Source of the DNA: Hormiphora californensis
Lineage: Eukaryota; Ctenophora; Tentaculata; Cydippida; Pleurobrachiidae
Assembly: GCA_020137815.1 (NCBI GenBank)
Contig: CM035356.1
Span: 4,085,356 to 4,149,355 of the forward strand
Reading direction: 5' to 3'
DNA length: 64,000 nt
Shown: positions 1 to 20,170 of the stretch, piece by piece
Numbering within the stretch: position 1 is the stretch's first letter
How the letters are laid out: each line of letters starts with the position of its first letter
Program-made: the position numbers and the translations under genes
The notes under the pieces: model-generated
The model's database searches: none
Told to the model about the DNA's origin: nothing
What the model saw: only the letters and a program-made list of their open reading frames with translations

Positions 1-36
1 AGTAGACTCTACTGTAGAGTGAGTGTAAATTAACTC

Positions 37-98
37 GTTATGTTCTAACCCTCCTTTACATTTGTAAAGCCGTTGCGGAGAGAGAGGGTCGAACAAGG
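37..98. repeat. Short dispersed repeat, copy 1
   Basis: The words GTTATGTTCTAACCCTC, TTTACATTTG and GAGAGAGGGTCGAACAAGGC occur in this order. Related arrangements lie near 2636-2658, 7605-7660, 10403-10465 and 63137-63195. This looks like a short degenerate dispersed element. I could not define its ends or a target-site duplication. Confidence 0.4.
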
Positions 99-828
99 CA
101 AAAATTATCAACCAAAGCTGGAAAATGCAACCGATAATAAAACTAAGCATGTATTTGCAACATGTACCTGTTACTGTAATATTGATGGGGTAGACTCCTT
201 CATTTAGTTCCTCCCGGTATCGATTGATGTAAATGTAAAACCTAACCCCAATGTGATCGTCTAGCGGTCTGAAGAGAGGAGAAGGGATGATTAGATAGGA
301 AATAGTCGGTCAACTTATGATTAGGGCAGTTTTCATAGAAGTTATAGTTATTGAAACTGCGCTTGAGATTCAGTGGGACACGATTTTTTAGATTGTCACA
401 GACAGAGAAAGACATGTCAATAAATCAAGTTACCTAGCAGCATAAGGGTCTTCAACTACAAATGTATCAGTTTTATCCCGGTAATCCCAATCTCCAAGTT
501 GGTCCCGTGGAGGCCTGGTATAACAACCGCCAAGGCAAGAGATATCAGGTGTAGAGAGAATACAATAAACAAAACCACGGTAGACATATCACGTCATTTA
601 GTTTGGGCTAGCTGGGGGGAGGGGCGTGGTGTTGTAAAATTGAAGTTATAGTAGTAGCACAACATCGCAAAATATACAGCGGAGAGATTCAGAGAATTAT
701 GGTAAACTCTTCAACTCTGAGTCAGTGATAACCTATCGGTGCGGGAGATAAGAGAAATGATCCGATATATGTTTAACGGTCCTTTTTATATCCGCCTTGC
801 CTAGCATGTTTATTATCCCGGATGTATT

Positions 829-890
829 TTGGAATGACGGTCATAACAATCTACGTCATCAAGATCCGCCTTTACGTCACAGGTCACTTT
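829..890. promoter_or_regulatory. Cluster of CRE-like TGACG/CGTCA half sites
   Basis: Three CRE-type words fall within about 60 bp: ATGACGGTCA, TACGTCATC and TTACGTCACAGG. A further CACGTCAT lies near 590. CREB/ATF factors bind TGACGTCA-like sites. No transcription start is evident, so a promoter role is only a suggestion. Confidence 0.25.
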
Positions 891-1235
891 TCGGTTCCGA
901 GTTTTGGTCAAAAGTCGGAACAGGAAACGATCTCTGTCTAAACAATAATTCTCTCCAATGTCTTATTGCATTTGCATCACAACAAGTTTGCATAAATTTC
1001 GGAAATGAATACTGGCCCAGAAGCTTTCGGCAAACCTTACAATAATACTCCTTTCTCTCTCATCCGGTATCCATAACACTCTCCAATCTCAATAATCCCT
1101 AATCCTCTCCCTCTTCCTTATCATTCCCCTAACCCTCTGACCTCTCCATCTCCCTCTTCCAATTCCCTAAACCTCTAACCTCGACACTTTTCCTGATCCT
1201 CTCTCCCTAACCCTCTCCTCTAACCCTCTCCCCAG

Positions 1236-4200
1236 GTGGCGGTAGCGATTGTCCTCATCATAGTGATTTATGTGTTGATAATGACTGAAGTGGTACACCG
1301 CACATCCGCTGCCCTACTCGGGTCATCCCTGGGAATTGCAGCGCTCAGCATCCTCAACATGGTAAAGAATATGAAGCTTACATTTCAAAAAACAGAGCGT
1401 CCAAAATACAGTTGTATTATTTCGTTGGGTTGCTATCTAGTGATTCAGGAAATTAGAGTTTTCAAACATGGGATTCAGGAAATTAGAGTTTTAAACATGT
1501 GATTGTGGGAAGAACTAATAGTAATTTCCCCCACAGAGACCTGATTTGGGTCTGATTATATCAGTGGATTGACTGGGAAACACTGGGACTCCTTATGGGC
1601 ATGGTAAGATACAGTGCACAAATTACAATCATTATACTATTGTGGTACACGGTTACAGCTTGCAGGAAAATTAAAGGGGGCAAAGTTTCCCAAAATGCAA
1701 AATGAGTAGATTATCGGGTCCCCTTTTTTCACAATATGGCTCTGTGATGAGCGCTGAAATTAGAGAGAGTTCCGAGAGGTTTGTACTGCCAGGCGCCCAG
1801 GCCGTGAGTTGATGCAAAATGATATTATTTTATGTAAAACGACGGAAATTACGCCCTACCCGGCTAGTCTTTTATTCAGATGAAAACCCTATACATATAA
1901 TGGTTAAAGTTACACATTCAAATCATTGCGCCATAATTACAAAATCTATCTCTTCTTATTCCCCGTTATGAATGCGTAACTTTAACTGTATTTCATACTG
2001 TACCCCCCCCCCCCTCTCTATACCTCCTCCCTCTCTCTCGTTCAGATGATCATGGTATCCCTCCTCGCTGACTCGGGGTTCTTTGATTGGGCAGCAGTGA
2101 AAGTGTACGAGTTGAGTAAAGGAAGGATCTGTGTATTGGTGACTCTACTTAACATTATCACAGCCGTCCTCTCAGCCTTTCTGGATAATGTCACTACAAT
2201 TCTACTGATATCACCCGTCACAATCACACTCTGCCAGGTGGGAGAAAGAGTAGTATCATAAACAGAGAAACAATTGTTAGGGAGTAAAACCACTCTCCTC
2301 GTCCCATCCCCCAGATCCTAACTTCCCCCCCCCCTCCTCCTCGGGATGTAGGTGATGCCACCCTAACACCATCATGTCTTAATCAGTACCCATCTTCTCT
2401 CTAGGTGATGCACCTGGACCCAACTAAAGTCCTCCTATCGCTTGTAATGTTCTCTAATATCGGAGGAGCTGCCACTGGAATTGGGGATCCTCCAAATGTT
2501 CTAATCATCAATGCCGGCTACGTTAAAGATGTGAGTAACTGATGATTTCAGATATAGAGACTACACCCGGCCTAGCAGTAGACCGGGCGAAGTATCTGCC
2601 AATATTTGATTTTACTAACCCGGAAGCCCGGAGCGGTGAGAGAGGGTCGAGCAAGCCAATACGTATCTGAGACTGAGAGTGACACTGTTTTACTGTTTCA
2701 GTCCCTGGGATTTTCTACCTTCACTATCCACATGTGTATTGGTTCAATCTTCTGCCTTGTTGCAGCATTCGCCTACACCTGGTAAGATCTAATATTAGTA
2801 TGTTCAGTAGTAGTACCTAGCTGCTTGGTTTGTGCCTGACCTCATGAATAGACAGGGTAGTACCAACCCCTGATTTCCTATCCACACTAAAATTAAAAGT
2901 AAAACGATATTATTTCCACATTGTCCTCTTACCTTGAGTTGCCTAACACTTTGTTCGTATAAAAAATTCACCCCTAACCCCATATCCCCAGGTTTATCCA
3001 CAAGGGAGAGAACCTTGTGATTCAGAATAGTGAAGTTGAAGAACTTCTCAGAGAGGCAGAGTTGTGGCAGAGGATCGCTGACAGATCTTACATGGGTAAT
3101 TTGACATTATTTAGTAATTACAGTCGGACCCCGATTTAACGGCACCCTCGGGGGAAAGGGTTTTGTCCGTTAAATCGGGGTAGAGCATATTTGGCCCATA
3201 AAACCCTATTTTTGTCCAAAATGCTCTACTAAAACACCTTAAGTGTTAAATGCAATGTCCGTGTATTGATTACGTGATCATTTCTATTTTCTGATTAGAA
3301 AAAGAATTTTTTTTTAAAATTTCAAAAAAGGTTATAAAAATTTTCTAAGGTACATACTACATATCAACCACGTCCGAATCGTTTATCGAATCAGTGCATC
3401 TTATCGCATGTCTTGCTGCTAATTAGACGGCTCGAAACGAACCGATACGTGATACCATGCCGAATCTGGGCACTTTAAGCGGGGTGAGGAAGAATTCGAA
3501 TTTCAAAATATATTTTCCTCTGAAAATTCATGGGGAGCACCGATCAAAGCATTGACAATCATTCTGTAGAATTTTGCAAAAAAAAGTTATGAAAATTTTT
3601 CAAAGGTACCTATACAAACCACGTCCGAATCGTGTTTCGAATCAGTGCATCTTATCGCACGTCCTGTCGCTAATTAGACGGTTCGAAACTAACCGATACG
3701 TGATCCCCATGGGGCCAGTTTAACAAGCGTCAAAATTGCGACTCGATGGGCCTCATGGGGATCACATATCTGTTCGTTTCGAACCGTCTAATTACCTAAT
3801 TATTATAATGAGATCTGATCAGGATTAAATAGGGAGGAAACTAGAAAAATATCTGGCGAGGGCCGGGCTCGAACCGACAACCTCTGTATTACATGTACAT
3901 TGCTCTAACCTAATTACCGGCAAGCCATGCAATAAGGTGCACCGATTCGAAACACGATTTGGACGTGGTTACACTTTTGAAAAATTTTCAAAAAAATTTC
4001 AAAAAAAATTTTTGGGGGAAATTTATCCTGCCGTTAAATCGGGGTGCCGCTAAATCGGGGGCCGTTAAATCGGGGTCCGACTGTAGTAATTGTAATTTGA
4101 ATTATTTAGCTCGAATAAATATTTCCTTTTCCAACCACCGCGTGGTGTGCAATCTGAATCTCAAATTAAGTTTGGCCATTTTATTGATTAACTAATCAAT

Positions 4201-6151
4201 TAACTAATTAATAAGCTAGTTAATTAGCTAATTCTTTGCAACTCAGGTACTACAGAAGAAGTTAGGGTGAAGGAGTTATTAAACTGCAAAGCATCACGGG
4301 TTAAGAGGCTGGCCCAAGAACGCCTTGTTACTCCTACTACAGCTACCAGCACGTACAGCGTCAACTTACCCAAACTCCGGGAAAAGTAAGAGATACCTAG
4401 TCCTAATGGTTATAGGAAACCCTAAATAATAATTTACCGGATTTTTAAACTGGTAGATCTATGAAAGTTTTTAAACTAAACAGCATCAGATATAACTTTA
4501 ACTTTTCCTAATCAATTCAACCCTTCCATAGGTACGGTATTAGAGACAAGGGGAAATTGATAAAAACGGCAATTGTCCTAGTTATTTGCATATTCCTCTT
4601 CTTCATCTATACTCTACCCTACATCCACACGACACCAGGAGAAATAGCAATGGCAGGAGCTATTGCTCTCATCATATTTGTTGGTGAGTGTCTTAGGCAT
4701 TATCATCCAGTATCCTTCCGATCCGGCATTATTGCATGCTATCATGCAGTATAGTGTATACTGCCGGCTGCTGATAACTCTCAGATTATTTAGTAGCACT
4801 AACCCACACCCGATATCCCAGATCACTAACCACCCTCTCCCAGATCACTAACCACCCACTCTCCCAGATCACTAACCACTCTCTCCCAGATCACTAACCA
4901 CTCTCTCCCAGATCACTAACCACTCTCTCCCAGATCACTAACCACCCTCTCCCAGATCACTAACCACTCTCTCCCAGATCACTAACCACCCACTCTCCCA
5001 GATCACTAACCACTCTCTCCCAGATCACTTACCACTCTCTCCCAGATCACTTACCACCCTCTCCCAGATCACTAACCACTCTCTCCCAGATCACTAACCA
5101 CCCACTCTCCCAGATCACTAACCACTCTCTCCCAGATCACTTACCACCCTCTCCCAGATCACTAACCACTCTCTCCCAGATCACTTACCACCCTCTCCCA
5201 GATCACTAACCACTCTCTCCCAGATCACTAACCACTCGGCACTCTCTCCCAGATCACTAACCACTCTCTCCCAGATCACTTACCACCCTCTCCCAGATCA
5301 CTAACCACCCTCTCCCAGATCACTAACCACTCTCTCCCAGATCACTAACCACCTACTCTCCCAGATCACTAACCACCCTCTCCCAGATCACTAACCACCT
5401 ACTCTCCCAGATCACTAACCACCCTCTCCCAGATCACTAACCACTAACCACCCTTTCCTAGATCACTACGACATGGAGGGGTTGTTACAGAATGTTGAAT
5501 GGGCAACACTAATGTTCTTCGCTGGTCTCTTCATCCTTGTAGAATGCCTGGAAAAACTCGGACTCATAAGTAAGTGCAACTAACCCCTCCCTCTCACGAA
5601 CCCTTCCAATCCCCAACTATCCTACGCTCTAACCGCTCCAACCCCAAATCATCCCTCTCGCTAACCCCCTCCCATCATCCCTCTCTCTCTCTAACAGCTA
5701 CAGTAACCCCCCTCACTCCCCAGGCGCTCTTGGTGACCTAGCAGCAGATTTCATTCAGAGTATTCCACCTGATAAACAGCTCGCCAGTGCCATCACTATC
5801 ATAATCTGGATGTCTGCCTTTATCTCGGCCTTTATCGACAACATTCCATTTACTACCGGGATGATTCCAGTGATCGAAACGATCAGCACCCATACCCACA
5901 TCCCCCTCGCTCCTCTCGTGTACGCCCTCGCATTCGGCTCGTGTCTAGGTGGAAATGGGACACTGATCGGGGCCTCTGCTAATGTGGTGGCCGTGGGAAT
6001 AGCGGAGGAGAAGGGGTACAAGATATCATTTATGCAGTTTAGTAAATTAGGGATGCCGATAGTTGTTATAACTGTAGCAGTGGCGAACTGTTACTTGTTG
6101 ATTTGTCATTGTGCTCTACAGTGGGGGAATGATGATATCCCCATTGGTTGA
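1236..6151 (+). CDS. OCA2-like: P protein (OCA2)-like transporter, 5' incomplete
   Basis: Multi-pass transporter of the ArsB/NhaD ion-transporter superfamily; the vertebrate member sits in melanosomal membranes and affects ion balance and pH. Exons: 1236-1361, 1565-1603 (possibly from 1537), 2046-2237, 2405-2530, 2702-2781, 2992-3095, 4247-4385, 4532-4683, 5462-5569, 5724-6151. All have GT-AG borders, and phases join to 498 codons ending in TGA. Family hallmarks in order: [99 protein letters not shown]. The N-terminal part is not in the window. The exon at 1537-1603 carries an apparent one-base frameshift (see findings). The 4532 and 5462 exons are separated by a splice-site minisatellite. 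Assignment to the P protein subfamily rather than a generic Na/H or arsenite transporter is firm from these motifs. Confidence 0.93.
3121..4083. mobile_element. Tc1/mariner (pogo-like) non-autonomous element with TA target duplication
   Basis: Terminal inverted repeats of about 22 bp begin CAGTCGGACCCCGATTTAAC at 3121 and end with the complement at 4083. The element is flanked by TA at 3119-3120 and 4084-4085. A CAGT start plus a TA duplication is characteristic of the Tc1/mariner superfamily, pogo branch. No transposase ORF is present. Inside, a block containing CACGTCCGAATCG and CTAATTAGACGG occurs twice directly (about 3370-3455 and 3610-3705) and in inverted form near 3770-3790 and 3930-3970. 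It lies in an intron of the P protein-like gene. Confidence 0.85.
3854..3927 (-). other. tRNA-like (pseudo-tRNA) segment inside the MITE
   Basis: Read on the minus strand, 74 nt resemble a tRNA. There is a B-box-like GGTTCGAGCCC in a T arm with a 5-bp stem (GTCGG/CCGGC) and 7-nt loop, a GGTTAGAGC D-arm end, and an anticodon-type hairpin with loop CATGTAA (TGT at the anticodon position, but A instead of the invariant U33). The acceptor stem has at least two mismatches. It is most likely a decayed tRNA or tRNA-derived SINE head, not a functional gene. Confidence 0.4.
4810..5455 (+). repeat. 22-bp minisatellite built from a 3' splice site
   Basis: About 28 copies (my count) of a unit close to ATCACTAACCACTCTCTCCC followed by AG, with variants (ATCACTTACC, inserted CCCA or CCTA). 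Each copy has a pyrimidine tract, CAG, then ATCACT. The genuine exon starts at 5462 directly after the array with a pyrimidine tract, TAG and ATCACTACGAC. The unit therefore matches the intron-exon border itself. The array fills almost the whole intron between exons 4532-4683 and 5462-5569. Confidence 0.9.
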
Positions 6152-6277
6152 GTATTATCTAGTTGCTAGACACTGTTTATATTAAGTTGACAACTATTAA
6201 AATTATTAAAGGACGAGGGAAATATTTAATGATTTCAGTGAACTGAGTTTGTTCGGCCTTTTTCATTTGTTAACATC

Positions 6278-6283
6278 AATAAA
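6278..6283 (+). terminator. Candidate polyadenylation signal of the P protein-like gene
   Basis: AATAAA lies 127 bp after the TGA at 6149-6151, in AT-rich sequence. No cleavage evidence is available. Confidence 0.5.
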
Positions 6284-7210
6284 ATTGTTCGTTTATTCTT
6301 TCTCTGAATTTATTTTGATGCCCAGAAACCAATGTCTAATAATGTTTTCCCGCCTGTTTACCGCCAAAATAGCCATATTTGGCCCAAGTTGTGTCACACT
6401 ACGAAACTACTAAAGACGGAGGGCGCGAAGACTCAGATGCAGACTTTAAGCTGAGCGCGCGGTCACCGGGGTCGCGCGCAGTCAAACCGCACGTGCGGGG
6501 CTCCCCAACCCCCCTCGACGAACCCCGAATTCCGTGAAACGCTGTCATGACCTCAGAACCACCTCCGCGCCCTCCGTCGATTCACCGGAAATCTCAGTGG
6601 TGAGACAGGACTCTTGCCAGATTACCCGACTCCAAGCCCCAAGGGCTGTCCAATACCAGCCGCGTTTACCACAAATAAAACCATTTCTTCAATTCCACCT
6701 AGCACCCTTTGTCCCCAATCTATACCAATACAAAACAATGACACACTTAATTTTGTTTTACAATTTTAAATTTTCGGAATAACACAAGAAGGCCAATCAT
6801 AGCAGCTACAAATGTGCCCCGTTTTGACGGCTAGATTCTAGCCAGCACAAGACTCACTGTTATTAACAGCTGGTGACTTTTTGGACTTTAAATTGGCACA
6901 AAAAGAGACCTCTCACGCAACTAATACCGACAAAAAGAACTGAAATCTAACATCCAGTTTATGAATAGTTTATGCATTGTCCAATTTGTAGGTACCCGAC
7001 CCTTCTCTCTTGAAAGCGAAGACGGGCATGTCAAACTTGACAAATAATCATAGTTGTTTCCGTCTGTGCCAAACTGATAAAATACCAGTCACCGACTGCT
7101 AATAACTGTCCTTTCACCACAACAGCTCCAAAACTAGTTGAGTAGGGATACGGATGTCGAATGGCATCAAATGGGTTACTCCTCCAAAAAAGTGTCTCGT
7201 GTGATCAACT
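6284..7210. other. Convergent intergenic region, no gene recognised
   Basis: This separates the 3' ends of the P protein-like gene (+) and the PLAC8-like gene (-). It contains a GC-rich patch with GCGCGC words near 6420-6530, otherwise AT-rich unique sequence. Part will be 3' UTR of both genes. Confidence 0.5.
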
Positions 7211-8002
7211 TTAGGCCCTGGAAATTTCGCCTGCAGATCCCTTCACTTCCTGCAAATAAAAATAAAGGTGAGGAAATGAAAAAAAGTTGTTTGTGGGGAC
7301 CAAATGTGGGGCCCATCGGATGATAAAGAGGGCAAACGTAAATTATAGAAAAAATTCCTAGCTGTGAAACGTATTGTCCCAGTTTATCAAATCTATTTTC
7401 TAGTTTCTCTAGTTTACCTCAAGAGTTGTTATGTTCTAAGCCTGATCGTGATCGTGAAACACAGTCTAGCTAAGCAACTCAAGAGCTCAAGGCTCAACCA
7501 ATAAATTGGGGCAATAACCTACCTGTGCTTCTTGGACCAAAGCAAGAAGTCCACAGCACCATAATGTGAGAATATCGTTCAACATATCGCCCTGAGGGTG
7601 AGATAACGTTATTTTCTAACCCTCTTTTACATTTGCGGTGAGACAGGGTTAGAAGGCACCATCTCATACAATTGGGGGGGGATAATTGCCAATTATTAAT
7701 ATTAATTGGTCTCTCACTCTCTGAACTAAATCAAATAGGCAATATTAAACAATTCGTATAGTACCTCCATAGTACCTCATTACCTCAATTCCTCGGGACT
7801 CTCGGATGTTCTTCCTCATCATAATTCGAAGGTAGATGTTGTAGCAGGGAACAAACATGAAAAGTCCTCCAAGGAAGCAGCTTTCAACTAATCCAGCCGC
7901 AACAGCATTTTCTCCAAAAGTGACACAGGGAAAGAACATAGTGATTGCCAAAGTTCCGATGTCATCAAAACATCCACAAATTCCGTGTTTCCATTCAGCC
8001 AT
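7211..8002 (-). CDS. PLAC8/cornifelin-family Cys-rich protein
   Basis: Small Cys-rich protein of the PLAC8 (PCR/FW2.2/cornifelin) family, whose members are usually membrane associated and affect cell size, metal handling or differentiation. Three exons on the minus strand: 7784-8002, 7523-7591, 7211-7249; all phase 0, 108 residues, a normal length. Exon 1 reads MAEWKHGICGCFDDIGTLAI, the family's opening W..G..GCF.D..... pattern, with FFPCVTFGENA following. Exon 2 gives DILTLWCCGLLALVQEAQ, matching the second conserved Cys block and the LxQEx(R/Q)E motif. Exon 3 is a short hydrophilic tail ending RA-stop. The start is the only Met upstream of the motif. Family call is firm; the specific function is unknown. 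Confidence 0.9.
7605..7660. repeat. Short dispersed repeat, copy 2
   Basis: GTTATTTTCTAACCCTCTTT, ACATTTGCGGTGAGA and GGTTAGAAGGC appear in the same order as in the copy at 37-98. It lies in intron 1 of the PLAC8-like gene. Confidence 0.35.
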
Positions 8003-9495
8003 GATTCGCAGTTATTTCTATGAAAATTATAAAAGATGTTTTTACAATCTAACATTTACATAAACATGATAAAAGTCAGCCACTGACAAATTGAGGTAAA
8101 ATCCCGGTAAAATTAATTAGGGTAATCAGTAGTAGCGAAACATGAAACTGAAGAATGCACACACTCGCATGTTTATTGTTTAGTTCAAAGCTACCTCGAA
8201 AGTCGACAGTGGATGGGAGAAGTCAGGGAAGGCGGGATGCCGCTGGAATTCCTGTTGCCATGATCATCTTCCTCCGCAAGCAATTTGATTCTGGTGAATG
8301 TTTAGTTAGTGCGCGCCGCGCATCTCGGGAGGAAACCAATAATTCCGCGCGTTACATACAGAATTCAGTTAAGTTATTAAACGCCAAACATTAGCAGGCT
8401 CAGATCGGGTCGGCGCCGCCAGACAGGGCGCCACCAATAGTGGCACCAGACAGGCTCTATACCAAGTAAATATCGTTGATGACCATTGTCCAATTCCATG
8501 ATACCGAAGACAGTAAAAATCGTTTATTTTGGGGGAGGTAATACAAACTAATCTTATGATACAAAATTTACAATAGTGAAACAACAGTGTACTTCCTCTA
8601 TCTATCGTTTTGACTCAACCAAGACCGTCTTTTGTGGAAGACATGTGACACCATCAGTGTCCCTAGTGCATCTAGAAGTTTTGACATGTCTCTCACTCAG
8701 TCTCACTCTCTATCAACTATTGAAAAGACATTTGAATTCAAGAAAGACACACAAAACTTAATACCTAATGATTTGAATAGCAGGAGTTAGGAATATAATC
8801 TCCATTGATGATAAAAGGACTGTAGTTTTACTTATTATTAGCTATAATACCTCAAATGTTGTATGTTTGACCTCTCTAACATTGTCACATTTTAAAAGTC
8901 AAATCAGAAATTAAAAACATAGCTCTCCAGTACACTCACACACTAGTACACATAAGCAGGGTAACAAACACACACACAATGACCACAGAATGATAAATTC
9001 ATTCTTCAAAAAGTCAAAATCATCAGAATGTAGGTTTGCCCCGGGATTGCCCAACTTGCATAATTCTATCCTTACTCGATCAGATTAGTGTGAGAAAGGA
9101 TCGCTTGCAATTGAGCCCAGGACAAACCTGACATTTCTAGATGATGCAAAAAACATAACCCGACATTTTTCAGGTCATCCGATCAAAACTCTCCCTACAT
9201 TTTAACCTTGAACAAAAATCACGTGAACTCTGAAAGAACGACTTTCACAGTTAATCATCATTACTCTGTCTCTAGTACATCAAACTTGTAGCGGACACAT
9301 CATGTCAACATCTCCCCTTGTGATGTCCTCAAATCTGTATAAATCATCTCTCATCATCATTCTGTTGAACATTCTCTCTCTCTCTCTCACTCGCTCTCTA
9401 TCTCTCTCACTCTCTCTCTCTATCTCTCTCTCTCTCACTATCTCTATCTCTCTCACTCTCTCTCTCTATCTCTCTCACTCTCTCTCACTCTCTTT

Positions 9496-9548
<53 letters not shown>

Positions 9549-9808
9549 GGGTCACTTGAATGCAGTTCTGATTCTCTCATCACAGCTCCATGTCTCGTGC
9601 TAGATCACAAGTGGTGTAAAGCTGATTTTGGGCGAGAGAGAGGTGTCTAACGTGACGCCAACTGGTCTTTTAAATCTGCGAAAGAGTAAAATATGTTAGA
9701 TTTAACTTCCCAGAGCAGGGGGGGGGGTGTAAAAAGTGCCACAACCGGGAATGAGATGTAAAAACAAACAAACGGATCAACAAATTGGGTCCTCCTAAAA
9801 CACTGATT
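8003..9808. other. Promoter side of PLAC8-like gene and likely 3' UTR of Ena/VASP
   Basis: No coding sequence is recognised. On the minus strand AATAAA occurs at about 8522-8527 (TTTATT on +), a plausible polyadenylation site for the Ena/VASP gene whose stop is at 9809-9811. The remaining ~500 bp up to 8002 would hold the PLAC8-like promoter. A (CT)n array occupies about 9362-9546. Confidence 0.4.
9362..9546 (+). repeat. (CT)n-rich microsatellite with interspersed CTA/CTCA
   Basis: Nearly pure CT dinucleotides with scattered TATC and CACT interruptions. The Leu/Ser open frames it produces are not genes. Confidence 0.9.
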
Positions 9809-19380
<9,572 letters not shown>

Positions 19381-19383
19381 CAT

Positions 19384-20170
19384 CAACAGACAACAATACA
19401 TCTAAAATTCCGTATTAGTTAACTCGCGGCTCGCCAGTCCCCCGGGGCCCAAACCGCCCATTTTCCTGCAGGCTGCACTACCAAATACTACCCGATTTGG
19501 GGAACTGCTAGTGCTAAAAAAGCAAAGCAGTACACCAGATAAGCATACCAAATACACACCAAGGGTGTTGACCCGTTTAAAAAGCAGGATGTGTTTGAAA
19601 ACGGAAAAGCTGCAGCAGTTTTTAGTTTTGCGAAGCTCCAGCTCGGTTTCAAATCCGCCCAGGCCACGAGTTTTAACTGCGACGTAATATTCTGGACGCG
19701 CGATTTCTTTTGTTTTAACCCTGCAAAATCTAAACCGCGCGCGAGAAATCAATGCTTTTTAAAATTTGAGTTCTTGATTTTTCTTTTCTCTAAAACTTTC
19801 CCGAAATTTAGTAATCATTTTCCTTGCCTCTAAGCCCAACCTAAGTCCTAATACCTAAGTAAGCTACCTGCTACGCTTCCTCGGACTCTAAGAAAGCTTA
19901 GCTTAGGTTAAAGCATCGAGAAGGAGCACTACTGTTCAAGTTTAAGCTATTCTGCTGAAAAAGTTGTCCGCTGAAAAGGGCTGTCTTTCTAGGCCCAGCT
20001 CAACACGGGGGTCAACTTGTTACGAGATCAAGAAATTCCATTCCACAATTGCCATGTTACATACTAATACCCTTTTAGGAAAGATATGTCAGACTGCTAA
20101 CTGATCACATTGTATGTAAAGATTATCCAACCGAGAGTTCGTCGACCAGCGTCTACCATGCGTCGAGATA
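19384..20170. promoter_or_regulatory. Divergent promoter region between Ena/VASP and the glypican-like gene
   Basis: The tentative Ena/VASP start (19380, minus) and the glypican-like start (20171, plus) face away from each other with about 790 bp between them. No coding frame is convincing. CCGGGG and GCGCGCG patches near 19440 and 19695-19745 suggest promoter-proximal GC content. Start sites cannot be placed. Confidence 0.45.

Larger units (their letters stand above)
1..1235. other. Non-coding or unresolved upstream sequence of the P protein-like gene
   Basis: The first recognisable P protein exon starts at 1236, and family members have a longer N-terminal part, so upstream exons must lie here or left of the window. 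I could not recognise one. An open frame at 797-1045 has no family resemblance. Positions 1050-1230 are a pyrimidine-rich tract of CTCTAACCCTC-like words leading into the 1236 acceptor. Confidence 0.5.

Noticed and set aside
797-1045. 82-codon frame, and an overlapping ATG frame at 832, upstream of the P protein-like exons
   Set aside because: No resemblance to the P protein N-terminus and no convincing donor leading to 1236.
3854-3927. Functional tRNA-Thr(TGT) gene
   Set aside because: U33 is replaced by A and the acceptor stem has at least two mismatches; treated as pseudo-tRNA.
4810-5455. CRISPR-like regular repeat array
   Set aside because: Units are contiguous 22-bp tandem repeats with no unique spacers, in a eukaryotic intron.
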